Part shown: positions 54,840 to 63,488 of the stretch, piece by piece
How the letters are laid out: every line of letters begins with the position of its first letter
Numbering within the stretch: position 1 is the first letter of the stretch
Source: Marinobacter antarcticus
GTDB lineage: Bacteria > Pseudomonadota > Gammaproteobacteria > Pseudomonadales > Oleiphilaceae
Reading direction: 5' to 3'
DNA length: 64,000 nt
NCBI RefSeq assembly: GCF_900142385.1
Contig: NZ_FRAQ01000001.1
Coordinates: 806,001-870,000, forward strand
Made by a program: the position numbers and the translations under genes
The notes under the pieces: generated by a model
Database searches by the model: none
What the model was told of the DNA's origin: nothing
The model's input: the letters and a program-made list of their open reading frames with translations, nothing else

Positions 54840-55622
54840 ATGTCTGAAAACGAACCCTTTGACTGGTCATCGACCCCGGCAGCGGTGTGGCGCCGTCATC
54901 GCGCAGGGCTGCGCGCAGTGCGGAGGCTGGATCCGGTTCAATGGGGCTCTCTGACCGGCATTGAACGCCAGCAACAGGCGCTTGCACGCAACACCGAACG
55001 CTTTCTTGCCGGAGAGCCCTCGAATAATGCGCTGCTCTGGGGTGCAAGAGGAACCGGCAAGTCGTCCCTGATCAAAGCACTGCTGAATCGCTACAAAGAG
55101 CAGAGCCTGAGAATTATCGAGGTGGACAAGGATGACCTGGTGAATCTCCCGGAGATTGTTGACGATATTTGCGATCTGCCGTTCCGCTATATCATCTTCT
55201 GTGACGACCTGTCCTTTGATGTGGGCGAATCCGGTTACAAGGCGCTGAAAAGTGTGCTTGAAGGCTCGCTGGAGCTGCCGCCCGAGAATGTTCGTGTCTA
55301 TGCCACATCGAACCGCCGTCATCTGATGCCGGAATTCATGTCCGATAACCTCAACAGCAAGGTTCAGGACGGAGAACTCCACCCTGCGGAGGCGATAGAA
55401 GAGCAGGTTTCTCTGGCCGACCGCTTCGGCCTGCAGCTTTCCTTCTACGCCTTTCCTCAGGAGGTTTATCTTCAGGCGGTGGATGCCTTGTTTCCGGATG
55501 TTACCGATCGGGAACATCTGCACCGTGAAGCCATCCGGTTTGCAACCTCCAAGGGTGTGCGCAATGGCCGCACGGCGCAGCAGTTTTACCGGCAGTTTGC
55601 CGGAGATGAAAGCCTCTCCTAA
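54840..55622 (+). CDS. DUF815 family AAA+ ATPase
   Basis: 260-residue P-loop ATPase of the DUF815 family, of unknown substrate. Walker A is LLWGARGTGKSSLIKALL at about residue 62-80, Walker B is YIIFCDDLSFD, and the sensor-1 stretch is VRVYATSNRRHLMPEFM. It runs convergent to the sortase-system kinase gene, stopping two bases before the kinase stop. ATG 54840 has AGGAAGAAAG upstream. Confidence 0.93.
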   Translation: MSENEPFDWSSTPAAVWRRHRAGLRAVRRLDPVQWGSLTGIERQQQALARNTERFLAGEPSNNALLWGARGTGKSSLIKALLNRYKEQSLRIIEVDKDDLVNLPEIVDDICDLPFRYIIFCDDLSFDVGESGYKALKSVLEGSLELPPENVRVYATSNRRHLMPEFMSDNLNSKVQDGELHPAEAIEEQVSLADRFGLQLSFYAFPQEVYLQAVDALFPDVTDREHLHREAIRFATSKGVRNGRTAQQFYRQFAGDESLS

Positions 55623-55624
55623 GG

Positions 55625-57673
55625 TTAAAGGCGGTCGGTCGGAATAATAACCCGGAAGCAGACACCGTCAACGCCGTTGCGGGCCTCATTTGCCGCTTCA
55701 ACATGGCCACCGTGAAAGTCAGCGATCAGCTGAACAATCAGCAGGCCCTGACCAAGATGGCCTTCCTCCCTACCTTCCCGGACTGACACGAAGGGACTGA
55801 AAATGCTGGTATCCGGATTGTCCGGCAGGGCCGGCCCTTCGTTGAAAACGGACAGGTAAACAGGCCCCTCAGTCTGTTCAAGGCCGACAAGAATCCTGCC
55901 ATTTTCAGGAGTGAAATCCCGGGCATTGTCCACCAGCTTGTCAAGAAGCTGCACCATCAGCTCGGGTGAACCGGTCAGGCATATACCGGATTCCGGCCCG
56001 CTGTAATGAAGCTGATGATGCCCATCCAGGGTCTGGTACGCTGCGGTTGCCTGGCCGATGACATCGGCCAGATCGAACGCTTCCTTATCTGCGTTATCAA
56101 AGCTCTGCTCAAGCCGAGCTGCCTCGCTCATGCCGTTAAGGATCTGCCGCAAACGCTCTGTAGCCCCAGCCGCGCGACCGATGTACTGCGAGCGTTCTTC
56201 TTCCGTTTCACTGAGGGAGAGGTTTTCCAGTGATGAACGCACCACGGCCACGGGGGTTTTGAGTTCATGGGACAGGCGCCGTGAAAAGCTCTCCAGATAA
56301 CGGTTGTAGCCGTGCAGCCTGACGGCCATCTGGGCGAAATGATTTTGCAGCTGCCCCAGCTCGTCCCGGGCTTTGGAGACCGGCAGGGTTCCGATAATCC
56401 TGCCATCCTGATCAATGCTGGCGCTCACCGCGCGCTGTAAGCGGGCAATACGCCAGGACAGCCAGCTTGCATAACCCAGCAAGACCAGCGTCAGGCCGAT
56501 AATAATAAGCGTACTGCGGGCAATGACGGAGCCCAAGGTAGAACCGGACAGCGTCAGCAGCTGATTCAGGGATTGCTCAAGCACAAGAGTCCGGCCACCG
56601 AATACGGGCCATGTGGTCATCAGCCAGACGCTGTCGTCCTCATGACGTACAAGGCCCTCGCTTGGCAGCGCGTTCATATCGAGCCAGTTGGTGCTGGCAG
56701 CCAGGGTTGCAGGCCTGGGTTGATAAAACTGCACCAGCGCCCGCAGGGCATTGAGGCTGATATGCTCAACAATCTGCAAAGGGCTGAGCGCTTCAAACTC
56801 GGGCTGTGCCTGCCGGGACGGCGTTGATTGTTGCGCGACCACCCAGCCTGCCGGCTCAATCAGTCGGGCAGATTGTCCTCTGCTCATCCCTGGAGTCAGT
56901 TGCCGCTCCAGCTCAGGCTTGCGCTCGACCAGAACCGGTAGCGGGTCTTTAGACGTTGCTATTTGCGCCGAATCTGAGTTGTCCTGCCACCGGGCGGTAA
57001 ACCCCAGCCGGCTGCCCTGCGGTGGTTTGGGCAGTTCCAGTTCAAGCTGCCAACCGTTTCCCACACTGTGCCAGTAACCACTAACCCGGTAATCGGGTGT
57101 TTGTTCGTTTCCCGTTGTGGCGTAAACCTTGCCAGGCGCTGGTGTGCGGATGAGCCAGGAGGTGGGCCGGATATCCGGATCCAGGTTTCCATCTGCTGGC
57201 TCCAGCCAGAGCAGGAGCCGGTCATAAGGCTGTTCGGACGCGCCGGGATTGAAGAATACGGGCCGGCGGTTACTGATCCGTATTAAAAGGTACAGGTGGC
57301 GCTGGTCGGTGGCGGCTTGCCAGCGCATGGTGGGTTTGCCGGTGGTTTCCGCTGGCTGATTTGGGCGTTCGGCAGATTGCCAGGGCTGGAACTGTTCCCC
57401 TTCGTCGTAACCGGGCCAGTCATCGCTGTAGCCGTCCAGGTTGAGTGGGCTGCTGAGGCTTTCCACATAAATGGCGGGCGCCTGGGGTGCTACGGCGGGT
57501 AGCCCGAGGCTGAGATCTCCCGCTGTCTGTGCCAGTCGTTCAGCCTGGTCTTGCAACTGCTGCAGCGCCTGTTGTCGCAGAGCCTGATCCAGTTCCAGTA
57601 CAAACTGCAGGCCAGCCCACGGAATCAGCAGCATCAGTAGGCTGGCAACAAAGAGCTGGCGTTTGAGTGTCAC
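55625..57673 (-). CDS. pdsS: Proteobacterial dedicated sortase system histidine kinase
   Basis: 682-residue membrane kinase of the type restricted to loci encoding a class GN sortase. An N-terminal membrane segment is followed by an unusually large extracytoplasmic domain of about 360 residues, which starts with a coil (LDQALRQQALQQLQDQAERL) and continues as a beta-rich region with SSPLNLDGYSDDWPGYDEG. A second membrane segment lies near residue 390-410, then the HisKA box SHELKTPVAVVRSSLENL (His near 470) and an ATPase domain with N box LDKLVDNARDFTP and GHLGQGLLIVQLI. It lies three bases after the regulator gene stop. Confidence 0.9.
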   Translation of the reverse strand: MTLKRQLFVASLLMLLIPWAGLQFVLELDQALRQQALQQLQDQAERLAQTAGDLSLGLPAVAPQAPAIYVESLSSPLNLDGYSDDWPGYDEGEQFQPWQSAERPNQPAETTGKPTMRWQAATDQRHLYLLIRISNRRPVFFNPGASEQPYDRLLLWLEPADGNLDPDIRPTSWLIRTPAPGKVYATTGNEQTPDYRVSGYWHSVGNGWQLELELPKPPQGSRLGFTARWQDNSDSAQIATSKDPLPVLVERKPELERQLTPGMSRGQSARLIEPAGWVVAQQSTPSRQAQPEFEALSPLQIVEHISLNALRALVQFYQPRPATLAASTNWLDMNALPSEGLVRHEDDSVWLMTTWPVFGGRTLVLEQSLNQLLTLSGSTLGSVIARSTLIIIGLTLVLLGYASWLSWRIARLQRAVSASIDQDGRIIGTLPVSKARDELGQLQNHFAQMAVRLHGYNRYLESFSRRLSHELKTPVAVVRSSLENLSLSETEEERSQYIGRAAGATERLRQILNGMSEAARLEQSFDNADKEAFDLADVIGQATAAYQTLDGHHQLHYSGPESGICLTGSPELMVQLLDKLVDNARDFTPENGRILVGLEQTEGPVYLSVFNEGPALPDNPDTSIFSPFVSVREGREEGHLGQGLLIVQLIADFHGGHVEAANEARNGVDGVCFRVIIPTDRL

Positions 57674-57676
57674 GAA

Positions 57677-58378
57677 TCAGAGCTCACGGGCATTCCAGCG
57701 ATAGCCCATTCCATAGGCGGTCTGAATGCTGTCAAAGGTACTGTCGAGCTGAAGGAATTTGCTTCGGATGCGCTTGATGTGGGAGGTCACGGTGTTGTCA
57801 TCCAGAACTGTGCTGGCAGCCTCCATAAGCTGCTCGCGGCTGCGTACATGGCCTGGGTGCTGAACCAGTGCGTGCAGCATCCAGAACTCTGTAACGGTGA
57901 GATCTATCGCAGTCTGATCCCAGACTACGTTCATACGATCAACGTTGAGGTTGAGGCGGCCACGGTTCACCACTTCATCCGGTTTGTGTAGGGCTTCTGC
58001 CCAGGCATCCGCCCGGCGCAGTAAAGCGGTCACCCTTGCCAGCAGGTGCTCCATGCTCATGTCTTTGGTGACATAGTCGTCGGCGCCCAGGCGCAGGCCG
58101 TGCACGGAATCGATATCGCTGTCGCGGGCGGTCAGGAAAATGATGGGCAGTGTTCCGGATAGTGAGCGTAGGTCCTGACACAGGGTAAACCCGCCTTCGG
58201 GCTCATCCCCCAGGCCGACATCAATAATGGCGAGATCGGGTAGGCTCTGGCGCAGCACCTGCCAGGCGGACGCGCGGTCACCATAGGTGGATACGCGATA
58301 TCCGCGGCGTTCAAAGGCGGCGCGGTAGTTGTCGCGGATGGCGGGTTCGTCCTCTATCAGGACAAGGTGTTTTTTCAT
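57677..58378 (-). CDS. pdsR: Proteobacterial dedicated sortase system response regulator
   Basis: OmpR-type regulator, 233 residues. The receiver starts HLVLIEDEPAIRDNYRAAF, with the phosphoacceptor in LAIIDVGLGDEPEGGF and conserved Lys in LGADDYVTKDM. The DNA-binding domain ends FDSIQTAYGMGYRWNAREL. It is divergent from the sortase substrate gene, and likely controls it and the sortase. Named on the family and its place next to the kinase and sortase pair. Confidence 0.9.
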   Translation of the reverse strand: MKKHLVLIEDEPAIRDNYRAAFERRGYRVSTYGDRASAWQVLRQSLPDLAIIDVGLGDEPEGGFTLCQDLRSLSGTLPIIFLTARDSDIDSVHGLRLGADDYVTKDMSMEHLLARVTALLRRADAWAEALHKPDEVVNRGRLNLNVDRMNVVWDQTAIDLTVTEFWMLHALVQHPGHVRSREQLMEAASTVLDDNTVTSHIKRIRSKFLQLDSTFDSIQTAYGMGYRWNAREL

Positions 58379-58780
58379 GGTTCTGGCTGCTATCCGTGGG
58401 CGATGAGGCTCTATTTAAACACGGCGGGCTGTGAGAACAAGGTTAGCCTGTGGTGTTGTCATAATTCATCATTTTTTGTGTGCGGAATGTTTGATTCTGC
58501 CACGGGAGTTCCTTTTCGGATTGCTGAAATGGCGAGGTCTTGTTTAGTCATGCAGCTAAAGGATCTTGTCATGATGTTTTCTTCGCTATCTTCTAAGTTC
58601 GGGGCTTTACCGTACCTTCAGAGTCCGCCCTCCGGTGAGGCCGAAAGCCTTTCTGGAACACGCTGTGAATACGTCCCTGTACGCTCGGCTCCGCCATCCA
58701 TGGCTCCGCACGGTTCCCGAAAGGCTTTCGGCCTCACCGAAGGGCTCAGTGCGCGCCGGAGGCTTCGCATTCAGAACGTT
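58379..58780. other. Divergent intergenic region of the sortase locus
   Basis: 402 bases between the pdsR start and the chosen start of the sortase substrate. The half near pdsR (58400-58610) is A+T-rich and should hold both promoters, but I find no strong -35/-10 pair. The half near the substrate gene is G+C-rich and is filled by the inverted-repeat element. The substrate frame is open through the whole region back to 58367. Confidence 0.6.
58634..58738. repeat. Inverted-repeat element, 26-bp arms
   Basis: The left arm at 58634-58659 and the right arm at 58713-58738 are reverse complements over 26 bases with one mismatch (T at 58654 against C at 58718). They are separated by 53 bases. The arms begin GGTGAGGCCGAAAGCC; the spacer contains GCCATCCATGGC-like symmetry (CCGCCATCCATGGCTCCGC). 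From memory, elements of this look recur between genes in Marinobacter genomes, but I see no second copy in this window. Confidence 0.8.
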
Positions 58781-60868
58781 ATGGAAGGTGTCAGTTTGTG
58801 GCTGGCGGTGTTGTTGATGCTGTTTGTTCAGCCTATTTATGCCGAAGCCAACACTGGTAGTGAGGATACAGCCGGTGTGTTGCATTTCGTGGATGGTAAA
58901 GGCCAGTGGCAGAAGCCGGCGCTGGTGTTGGGCAGTGATTTTGATGTTCGGATCAGCGGGTTGATTGCGGACAGTAGATTGGTGCGCACCTTCCGGAATA
59001 CCAGTGATCAGTGGCGCGAGGGCGTGTTTGTGTTTCCGCTTCCGGATAAGGCCAGTGTTTACGGGCTGACTATGAAGGTAGGGGAGCGCACCATTGTGGG
59101 GGAGGTTCAGCCTCGTGAAGAGGCAAAGAAAACCTATGAGAAAGCCCGGGACTCCGGTCGCCATGCTGCCACGGTTGAGCAGCAGCGGCCGAACCTGTTC
59201 ACAACCCGCGTGGCCAATATTCCGCCCGGCGCAACGGTGAGCGTGGAGCTTAATTATCAGCAGCCGGTGCGTTATCAGGATGGGGTTTTTGAGCTGAGTG
59301 TGCCGACGACGCTGACGCCGAGGTACATGCCGGGCAAGCCTTTGGCTGCGACGCCGCAGAAGTGGCAGGCTGGCTGGGCGGTGCCCACCACGGAGGTGCC
59401 CGATGCTGTCGCCATCAGTCCGTTTACGGTGGATGTGGCAGACGTGGCTATTGATAGTCACCGGGCTTCGGTTCAGTTCACGATTGATGCCGGCCTTCCG
59501 CTGGCGCGGGTGTCCAGCCCCAGCCATGAGCTGGACACTCGGCAGGACGGTCAGGTGGTGACGATTCAGCCGCTGGCAGGGGATATTGTGATGAACCGGG
59601 ATTTCGTATTGCGCTGGCAGCCGCTTGCTGGTCAGGAGCCCGGCGCAGCTGTTTTTCATCAGCGTTGGGAAGGGGAGGACTATCTGCTGGCTATGGTGGT
59701 GCCGGGGCGGGCTGGTAAAACCCGCTTGCCGCGGGAGCTGACGTTTGTGATTGATACCTCCGGCTCCATGGCCGGCGAGTCTATCCGGCAGGCGAGGGAC
59801 GCTTTGCAACTGGGGCTGGAGACACTGGCACTCGGTGACCGGTTCAATGTGATTCAGTTTAATTCCCAGCCTCACGCTCTGTTCATGCAGCCGGAAATGG
59901 CGACGGCCAACAATCTGGCGCGCGCTCGCCAGTACGTCAGCCGGCTGAAGGCCGACGGCGGCACGGAAATGGCGCCAGCGCTGACGATGGCTCTGCAGAG
60001 TCGAGACAAGAGTCACGACAGGGGCATGGGTGAACTGCCGGAAGATGCATCACCGGATGGGTTATCGAGAGTGCGGCAGGTGGTGTTCATGACCGATGGT
60101 GCGGTTGGCAACGAGTCGGCGCTGTTCAGCCAGATCCGGCGCCAACTGGGCGACCAGAGGCTGTTCACTGTGGCCATAGGTTCGGCGCCTAACAGGCACT
60201 TTATGCGTGAAGCTGCGCGCTGGGGGCGTGGCAGCTATACCGCTGTGCAGGATCCTGGGGATATCAGTGGCCCTCTGGCCCGGCTGTTTGAAGCCATGGA
60301 GGCGCCGGTGCTGACGGATATCGAGGTGCGCTGGCCGGGCCAGTCAGCATCAGCACAGCAGGATAGTTTTCCGCTTCGCCCAGGTGATCTGTTTCAGGGT
60401 GAGCCGCTGTTGCAGGTGGTGCGGGGCGTGCCGCCAGCCGGTGAATTAAGGGTCTCAGGCCGGTTGCCGGGGGGCGCGACATGGCAGCGAAACCTGGACT
60501 TGCAGGACGCTGCTTCTGGCACTGGCCTGAACCGCTATTGGGCCCGGGAGAAAATCGACAGCCTTCTGGACGAAGCGAGGGTAGAGGGGCAGGAACCGGA
60601 TAAAGCGAAGATCACCAATCTGGCGATTGAGCACAGCCTGATGTCGCCTTACACCAGCTTTGTGGCGGTAGACACAACGCCGGCTCGCGATTTAGAAAGC
60701 TCGCTGGTGAGAGACAGCCTGCCAACCTTGCTGCCAGCTGGAACCCAGCCAGGTATGGTGCGCTACCCGCAAACGGCTACGCTCGCGCCTCTGCTTTTTG
60801 CTCTGGGATTGCTTGGGCTGATGTTCTCTGCTGCTATCTTGTTGCTGCAAAGGCGGGCATACCCATGA
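58781..60868 (+). CDS. Marine proteobacterial sortase target protein (VIT/VWA domain)
   Basis: Dedicated substrate of the adjacent sortase, 695 residues. It has a signal peptide (LWLAVLLMLFVQPIYAEA), a VIT domain at about 50-165 (FVFPLPDKASVYGLTMKVGE, VQPREEAKKTYEKARDSGR), and a von Willebrand A domain from about 318 with MIDAS motifs DTSGS, GGTEM and MTDGA. The C-terminus is a sorting signal: YPQTATLAP, a hydrophobic helix, then QRRAYP. ATG 58781 starts the signal peptide but has only a distant ribosome-like GGAGG. Overlaps the sortase start by four bases. Confidence 0.93.
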   Translation: MEGVSLWLAVLLMLFVQPIYAEANTGSEDTAGVLHFVDGKGQWQKPALVLGSDFDVRISGLIADSRLVRTFRNTSDQWREGVFVFPLPDKASVYGLTMKVGERTIVGEVQPREEAKKTYEKARDSGRHAATVEQQRPNLFTTRVANIPPGATVSVELNYQQPVRYQDGVFELSVPTTLTPRYMPGKPLAATPQKWQAGWAVPTTEVPDAVAISPFTVDVADVAIDSHRASVQFTIDAGLPLARVSSPSHELDTRQDGQVVTIQPLAGDIVMNRDFVLRWQPLAGQEPGAAVFHQRWEGEDYLLAMVVPGRAGKTRLPRELTFVIDTSGSMAGESIRQARDALQLGLETLALGDRFNVIQFNSQPHALFMQPEMATANNLARARQYVSRLKADGGTEMAPALTMALQSRDKSHDRGMGELPEDASPDGLSRVRQVVFMTDGAVGNESALFSQIRRQLGDQRLFTVAIGSAPNRHFMREAARWGRGSYTAVQDPGDISGPLARLFEAMEAPVLTDIEVRWPGQSASAQQDSFPLRPGDLFQGEPLLQVVRGVPPAGELRVSGRLPGGATWQRNLDLQDAASGTGLNRYWAREKIDSLLDEARVEGQEPDKAKITNLAIEHSLMSPYTSFVAVDTTPARDLESSLVRDSLPTLLPAGTQPGMVRYPQTATLAPLLFALGLLGLMFSAAILLLQRRAYP

Positions 60869-61467
60869 GCCGGTTGTTGCTGTTGTTGATGACAAGCTCT
60901 GCCATTCTGTTGGTTTTCGGACTGTGGATTCCCTTTAAGGCAGTGGTTGCCCAGGAACTGTTGGAGATTGCCTGGGCGGAGAGCCAGGCGCGGCAAACCG
61001 AATCCCGGCCTTGGCCCTGGGCTGATACCTGGCCGGTGGCAAAACTGTCCATGCCCGAGTTGGGTGACTCAATGATTGTTCTGGCGGGTGCCCATGGAGA
61101 GAGCCTGGCATTCGGGCCTGGGCAAATGGTGGGCACAGACGGCCAGCGGGGTGCGGTGGTTATTGCCGGCCACAGAGACACCCATTTCCGGCCCCTGAAA
61201 CATCTGGAGCCCGGCAATGAGCTTCGACTGCAAGGCCGTGACGGGCGCTGGCAAGGTTATCGGGTGCATGAAACCAGAATTGTGGATAGCCGTTCAGAAT
61301 TCATCGATACCGGTCAGTTACCTGCGGGTACCCTTCTGCTGGTTACTTGCTATCCGTTTGACAGTATGGATGCGGGCGGCCCTCTCCGGTATGTGGTGGA
61401 AGCCCGCGCGGAGAGTGTTCTTGACCAGGATGATTTCAGGAAAATTGAGGCTGTTGCAGGGCTATAA
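60865..61467 (+). CDS. Class GN sortase
   Basis: Gram-negative sortase, 200 residues, that should cleave and transfer the preceding protein at its PQTA-type signal. An N-terminal membrane anchor (LLLLLMTSSAILLVFGLWI) precedes the catalytic domain. The catalytic triad is visible as His in VIAGHRDTHFRPL (residue 103; a second His at 107), Cys in LLLVTCYPFDSM (residue 162) and Arg in GGPLRYVVEARA (residue 175). The ATG overlaps the substrate stop (ATGA), so production is coupled. The acceptor molecule is unknown. Confidence 0.95.
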   Translation: MSRLLLLLMTSSAILLVFGLWIPFKAVVAQELLEIAWAESQARQTESRPWPWADTWPVAKLSMPELGDSMIVLAGAHGESLAFGPGQMVGTDGQRGAVVIAGHRDTHFRPLKHLEPGNELRLQGRDGRWQGYRVHETRIVDSRSEFIDTGQLPAGTLLLVTCYPFDSMDAGGPLRYVVEARAESVLDQDDFRKIEAVAGL

Positions 61468-61514
61468 ACTTGGCGTACACTTGTGCGCAAAAATCCTGTT
61501 ACAGAGTTTTTTAC

Positions 61515-62213
61515 ATGAGTGTTTTAAGAAATCTGTTGGCTTGGTTGAGTGTTCCGGTGATCTGCATGTTTGCCTTGCCGTTTTATATTGCACGGCCGTT
61601 CAACCCGGACAACAACCGGTTGCTGGGTTGGACAATGTCGCGGGTCGGCCGTGTGATACTGGGTATGAAGCGGCCCCTGGAGGGCGCTCAGAACATGCCC
61701 AAAGACCGTCCTGTTATTGTCATTGCGAATCATCAGTACAACGATGATCTGTTTGTGATGGGTGACTTGATGCCGCCCCGCACTGTTACCGTCGGAAAGT
61801 CCGCGCTGATCTGGCTACCGTTCTTTGGTCAGGTATTCTGGCTTGGAGGCAATGTGATGCTTAACCGTGCTCATTCGCGCAAAGCCATTGCGGCCATGCA
61901 GGCCACCAGCGATGCCATTACCCAGGATAACAAGAGTTTGTGGGTGTTCCCGGAAGGCACTCGCAGCCGAGGCCGCGGCCTGCAGAAGTTCAAAAAAGGC
62001 GCATTTTATGCTGCGGTGATGACTGGAGCCCCTATTGTGATGGTATGCAACGCGGAGTACCGGAATAGAACATCGGGCTGGTCGGGCAGGCGTGAGCCGG
62101 TGGCCATCCGCATTCTGCCACCGGTTGAAACCACAGGCCTTACCACCGAGGATGTTCCTGCCTTGATCGCGCGCTGCCATCAACAGATGGCGGAAGCGGT
62201 TGCCTCTCTGTGA
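61515..62213 (+). CDS. 1-acyl-sn-glycerol-3-phosphate acyltransferase family protein
   Basis: PlsC-fold acyltransferase for phospholipid synthesis or modification, 232 residues. A hydrophobic N-terminus (LLAWLSVPVICMFALPF) is followed by motif I NHQYNDDLF (His-x4-Asp) and motif III FPEGTRSRGRGL, with a further conserved AIVMVCN-like stretch GAPIVMVCNAEYR. I chose ATG 61515; the frame is open to TTG 61470. The upstream ribosome site is weak. It follows the sortase by 47 bases. Confidence 0.9.
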   Translation: MSVLRNLLAWLSVPVICMFALPFYIARPFNPDNNRLLGWTMSRVGRVILGMKRPLEGAQNMPKDRPVIVIANHQYNDDLFVMGDLMPPRTVTVGKSALIWLPFFGQVFWLGGNVMLNRAHSRKAIAAMQATSDAITQDNKSLWVFPEGTRSRGRGLQKFKKGAFYAAVMTGAPIVMVCNAEYRNRTSGWSGRREPVAIRILPPVETTGLTTEDVPALIARCHQQMAEAVASL

Positions 62214-62342
62214 TGCACGCCGCCCTGGTTTTGCTGCGTGCCTGAAGTGGTTGAAGCATCAGTAAAAACAGGGCAGTCTTTGCGGTGCTGATTGTTTGGT
62301 TCAAAGAATTTCCCATAGAAGTCCTGCAAAGAGAGGCAAAAG

Positions 62343-62585
62343 ATGAACCTGATTCTGTTTCTGATTATTGGCGGTGTTGCCGGCTGGCTCGCTGGCTTGA
62401 TCATGAAAGGCCGTGGCTTTGGCGTGCTAGCCAATATCGGCATTGGTATCGTCGGCTCGTTTATCGGCGGTTTTGTTTTTCGCCTCTTGGGGCTGGCTGC
62501 TCAGGGAACCATTGGAGAACTGGTAACCGCTACAGTGGGTGCAGTGTTGCTGCTGGCTATCGTCAGCCAAATCAGGAAGAGCTGA
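62343..62585 (+). CDS. GlsB/YeaQ/YmgE family stress-associated membrane protein
   Basis: 80-residue protein with three hydrophobic glycine-rich helices (LFLIIGGVAGWLAGLIM, VLANIGIGIVGSFIGGFVF, ATVGAVLLLAIVSQI), the hallmark of this transglycosylase-associated family. Cellular function is not established. Its start has GAGAGGC upstream; the next gene begins two bases after its stop. Confidence 0.92.
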   Translation: MNLILFLIIGGVAGWLAGLIMKGRGFGVLANIGIGIVGSFIGGFVFRLLGLAAQGTIGELVTATVGAVLLLAIVSQIRKS

Positions 62586-62587
62586 AG

Positions 62588-62989
62588 ATGATCGTACCTG
62601 TTACCGGAGTGTTCGCTGCTGTCCTCGGTATTCTGTTGTTGGTGCTGTCGGCTCAAGTGGTGAAATTCCGGCTGAAGTACAAAATAGGCATGGGTACTAC
62701 GGGCGACCGTGATTTCGAAGCTGCCGTCCGAGCCCATGCAAACCTCATAGAGTACGCACCTTTGGGGCTGATCATGCTGGGTATTGCCGAGCTTAACGGC
62801 GTAGCCAGTGGTTTCATCTACTGGACAGGCATGGCTCTGGTGGTCGGCCGCATTCTTCATGCCTGGGGTATGATCAACGGTCATGGCGAGGAGCACAAAG
62901 CGCGGGCGATCGGCATTGTTCTGACGTGGTTGGCCATACTGGTTGCTGCGATTCTGCTGTTATGGAATGTCTGGTACGTATACGGCTGA
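62588..62989 (+). CDS. MAPEG superfamily membrane protein
   Basis: 133-residue four-helix membrane protein of the eicosanoid/glutathione metabolism superfamily. The conserved stretch is EAAVRAHANLIEYAPLGLIM, followed by YWTGMALVVGRILHAWGM. In bacteria some members have glutathione transferase or peroxidase activity, but this member's substrate is unknown. I set ATG 62588, immediately after the GlsB-like gene, which suggests co-transcription. Confidence 0.9.
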   Translation: MIVPVTGVFAAVLGILLLVLSAQVVKFRLKYKIGMGTTGDRDFEAAVRAHANLIEYAPLGLIMLGIAELNGVASGFIYWTGMALVVGRILHAWGMINGHGEEHKARAIGIVLTWLAILVAAILLLWNVWYVYG

Positions 62990-63047
62990 CTGTAACGGCC
63001 TGAACTCCCTGGGGCCGTCCATTTCGGCCCCGCTGTGTATTCCCTGC

Positions 63048-63488
63048 CTAGAGTGCTTTGGCCATGTCGCGGGTCAGGTATTCGAGCTCTATCCTGCGAT
63101 TGGCTGCCCGGTCGTCCGGCGTAGCCAGAGGGCGGGCTGACCCCCAGCTGGCAACCAGGATACGCGATTCGGCAATACCCTCTTTAATCAGAAGCCTGGC
63201 TACTGCGTTAGTCCGCAGTCTGGACAGAAAGCGGTTATAGTCCTCGGCGCCAAAATTATCAGAGTGGCCATGAATCCGGACGCTGACGGCCGGATACTGC
63301 CTCAGGTAGACTGCATGTTGCCGGATGATTGCGCTGTCTGAAACGTCCAGTTCGTGCTTGTTGAAACCGTAATGAAACCTCATCCGGTGTGGGCGTTTCT
63401 CCTCAACCACAAGGGAGGCTGCATTAAAGCCGTATGCTACGGCAGCTTTGGCAATCAACTCCGGGTTGTCCAATACGAGTACGGTCAT
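63048..63488 (-). CDS. Short OmpA-domain protein
   Basis: 146 residues comprising little more than an OmpA C-terminal (peptidoglycan-binding) domain: VSVRIHGHSDNFGAEDYNRF, LSRLRTNAVARLLIKEGI, and ARPLATPDDRAANRRIELEY. The start ATG 63488 (AAGGATACTGCAG upstream) gives no signal peptide; a longer frame to 63593 adds 35 residues with a hydrophobic but atypical start. The Arg and Asp residues that contact diaminopimelate in the family are present in the DDRAANRR region. How it would reach the periplasm is unclear. Confidence 0.8.
   Translation of the reverse strand: MTVLVLDNPELIAKAAVAYGFNAASLVVEEKRPHRMRFHYGFNKHELDVSDSAIIRQHAVYLRQYPAVSVRIHGHSDNFGAEDYNRFLSRLRTNAVARLLIKEGIAESRILVASWGSARPLATPDDRAANRRIELEYLTRDMAKAL

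Noticed and set aside
58607..60016. Minus-strand frame of 469 codons opposite the sortase substrate
   Set aside because: It reads through the inverted repeat and antisense to the VIT/VWA gene, with composition typical of a shadow frame.
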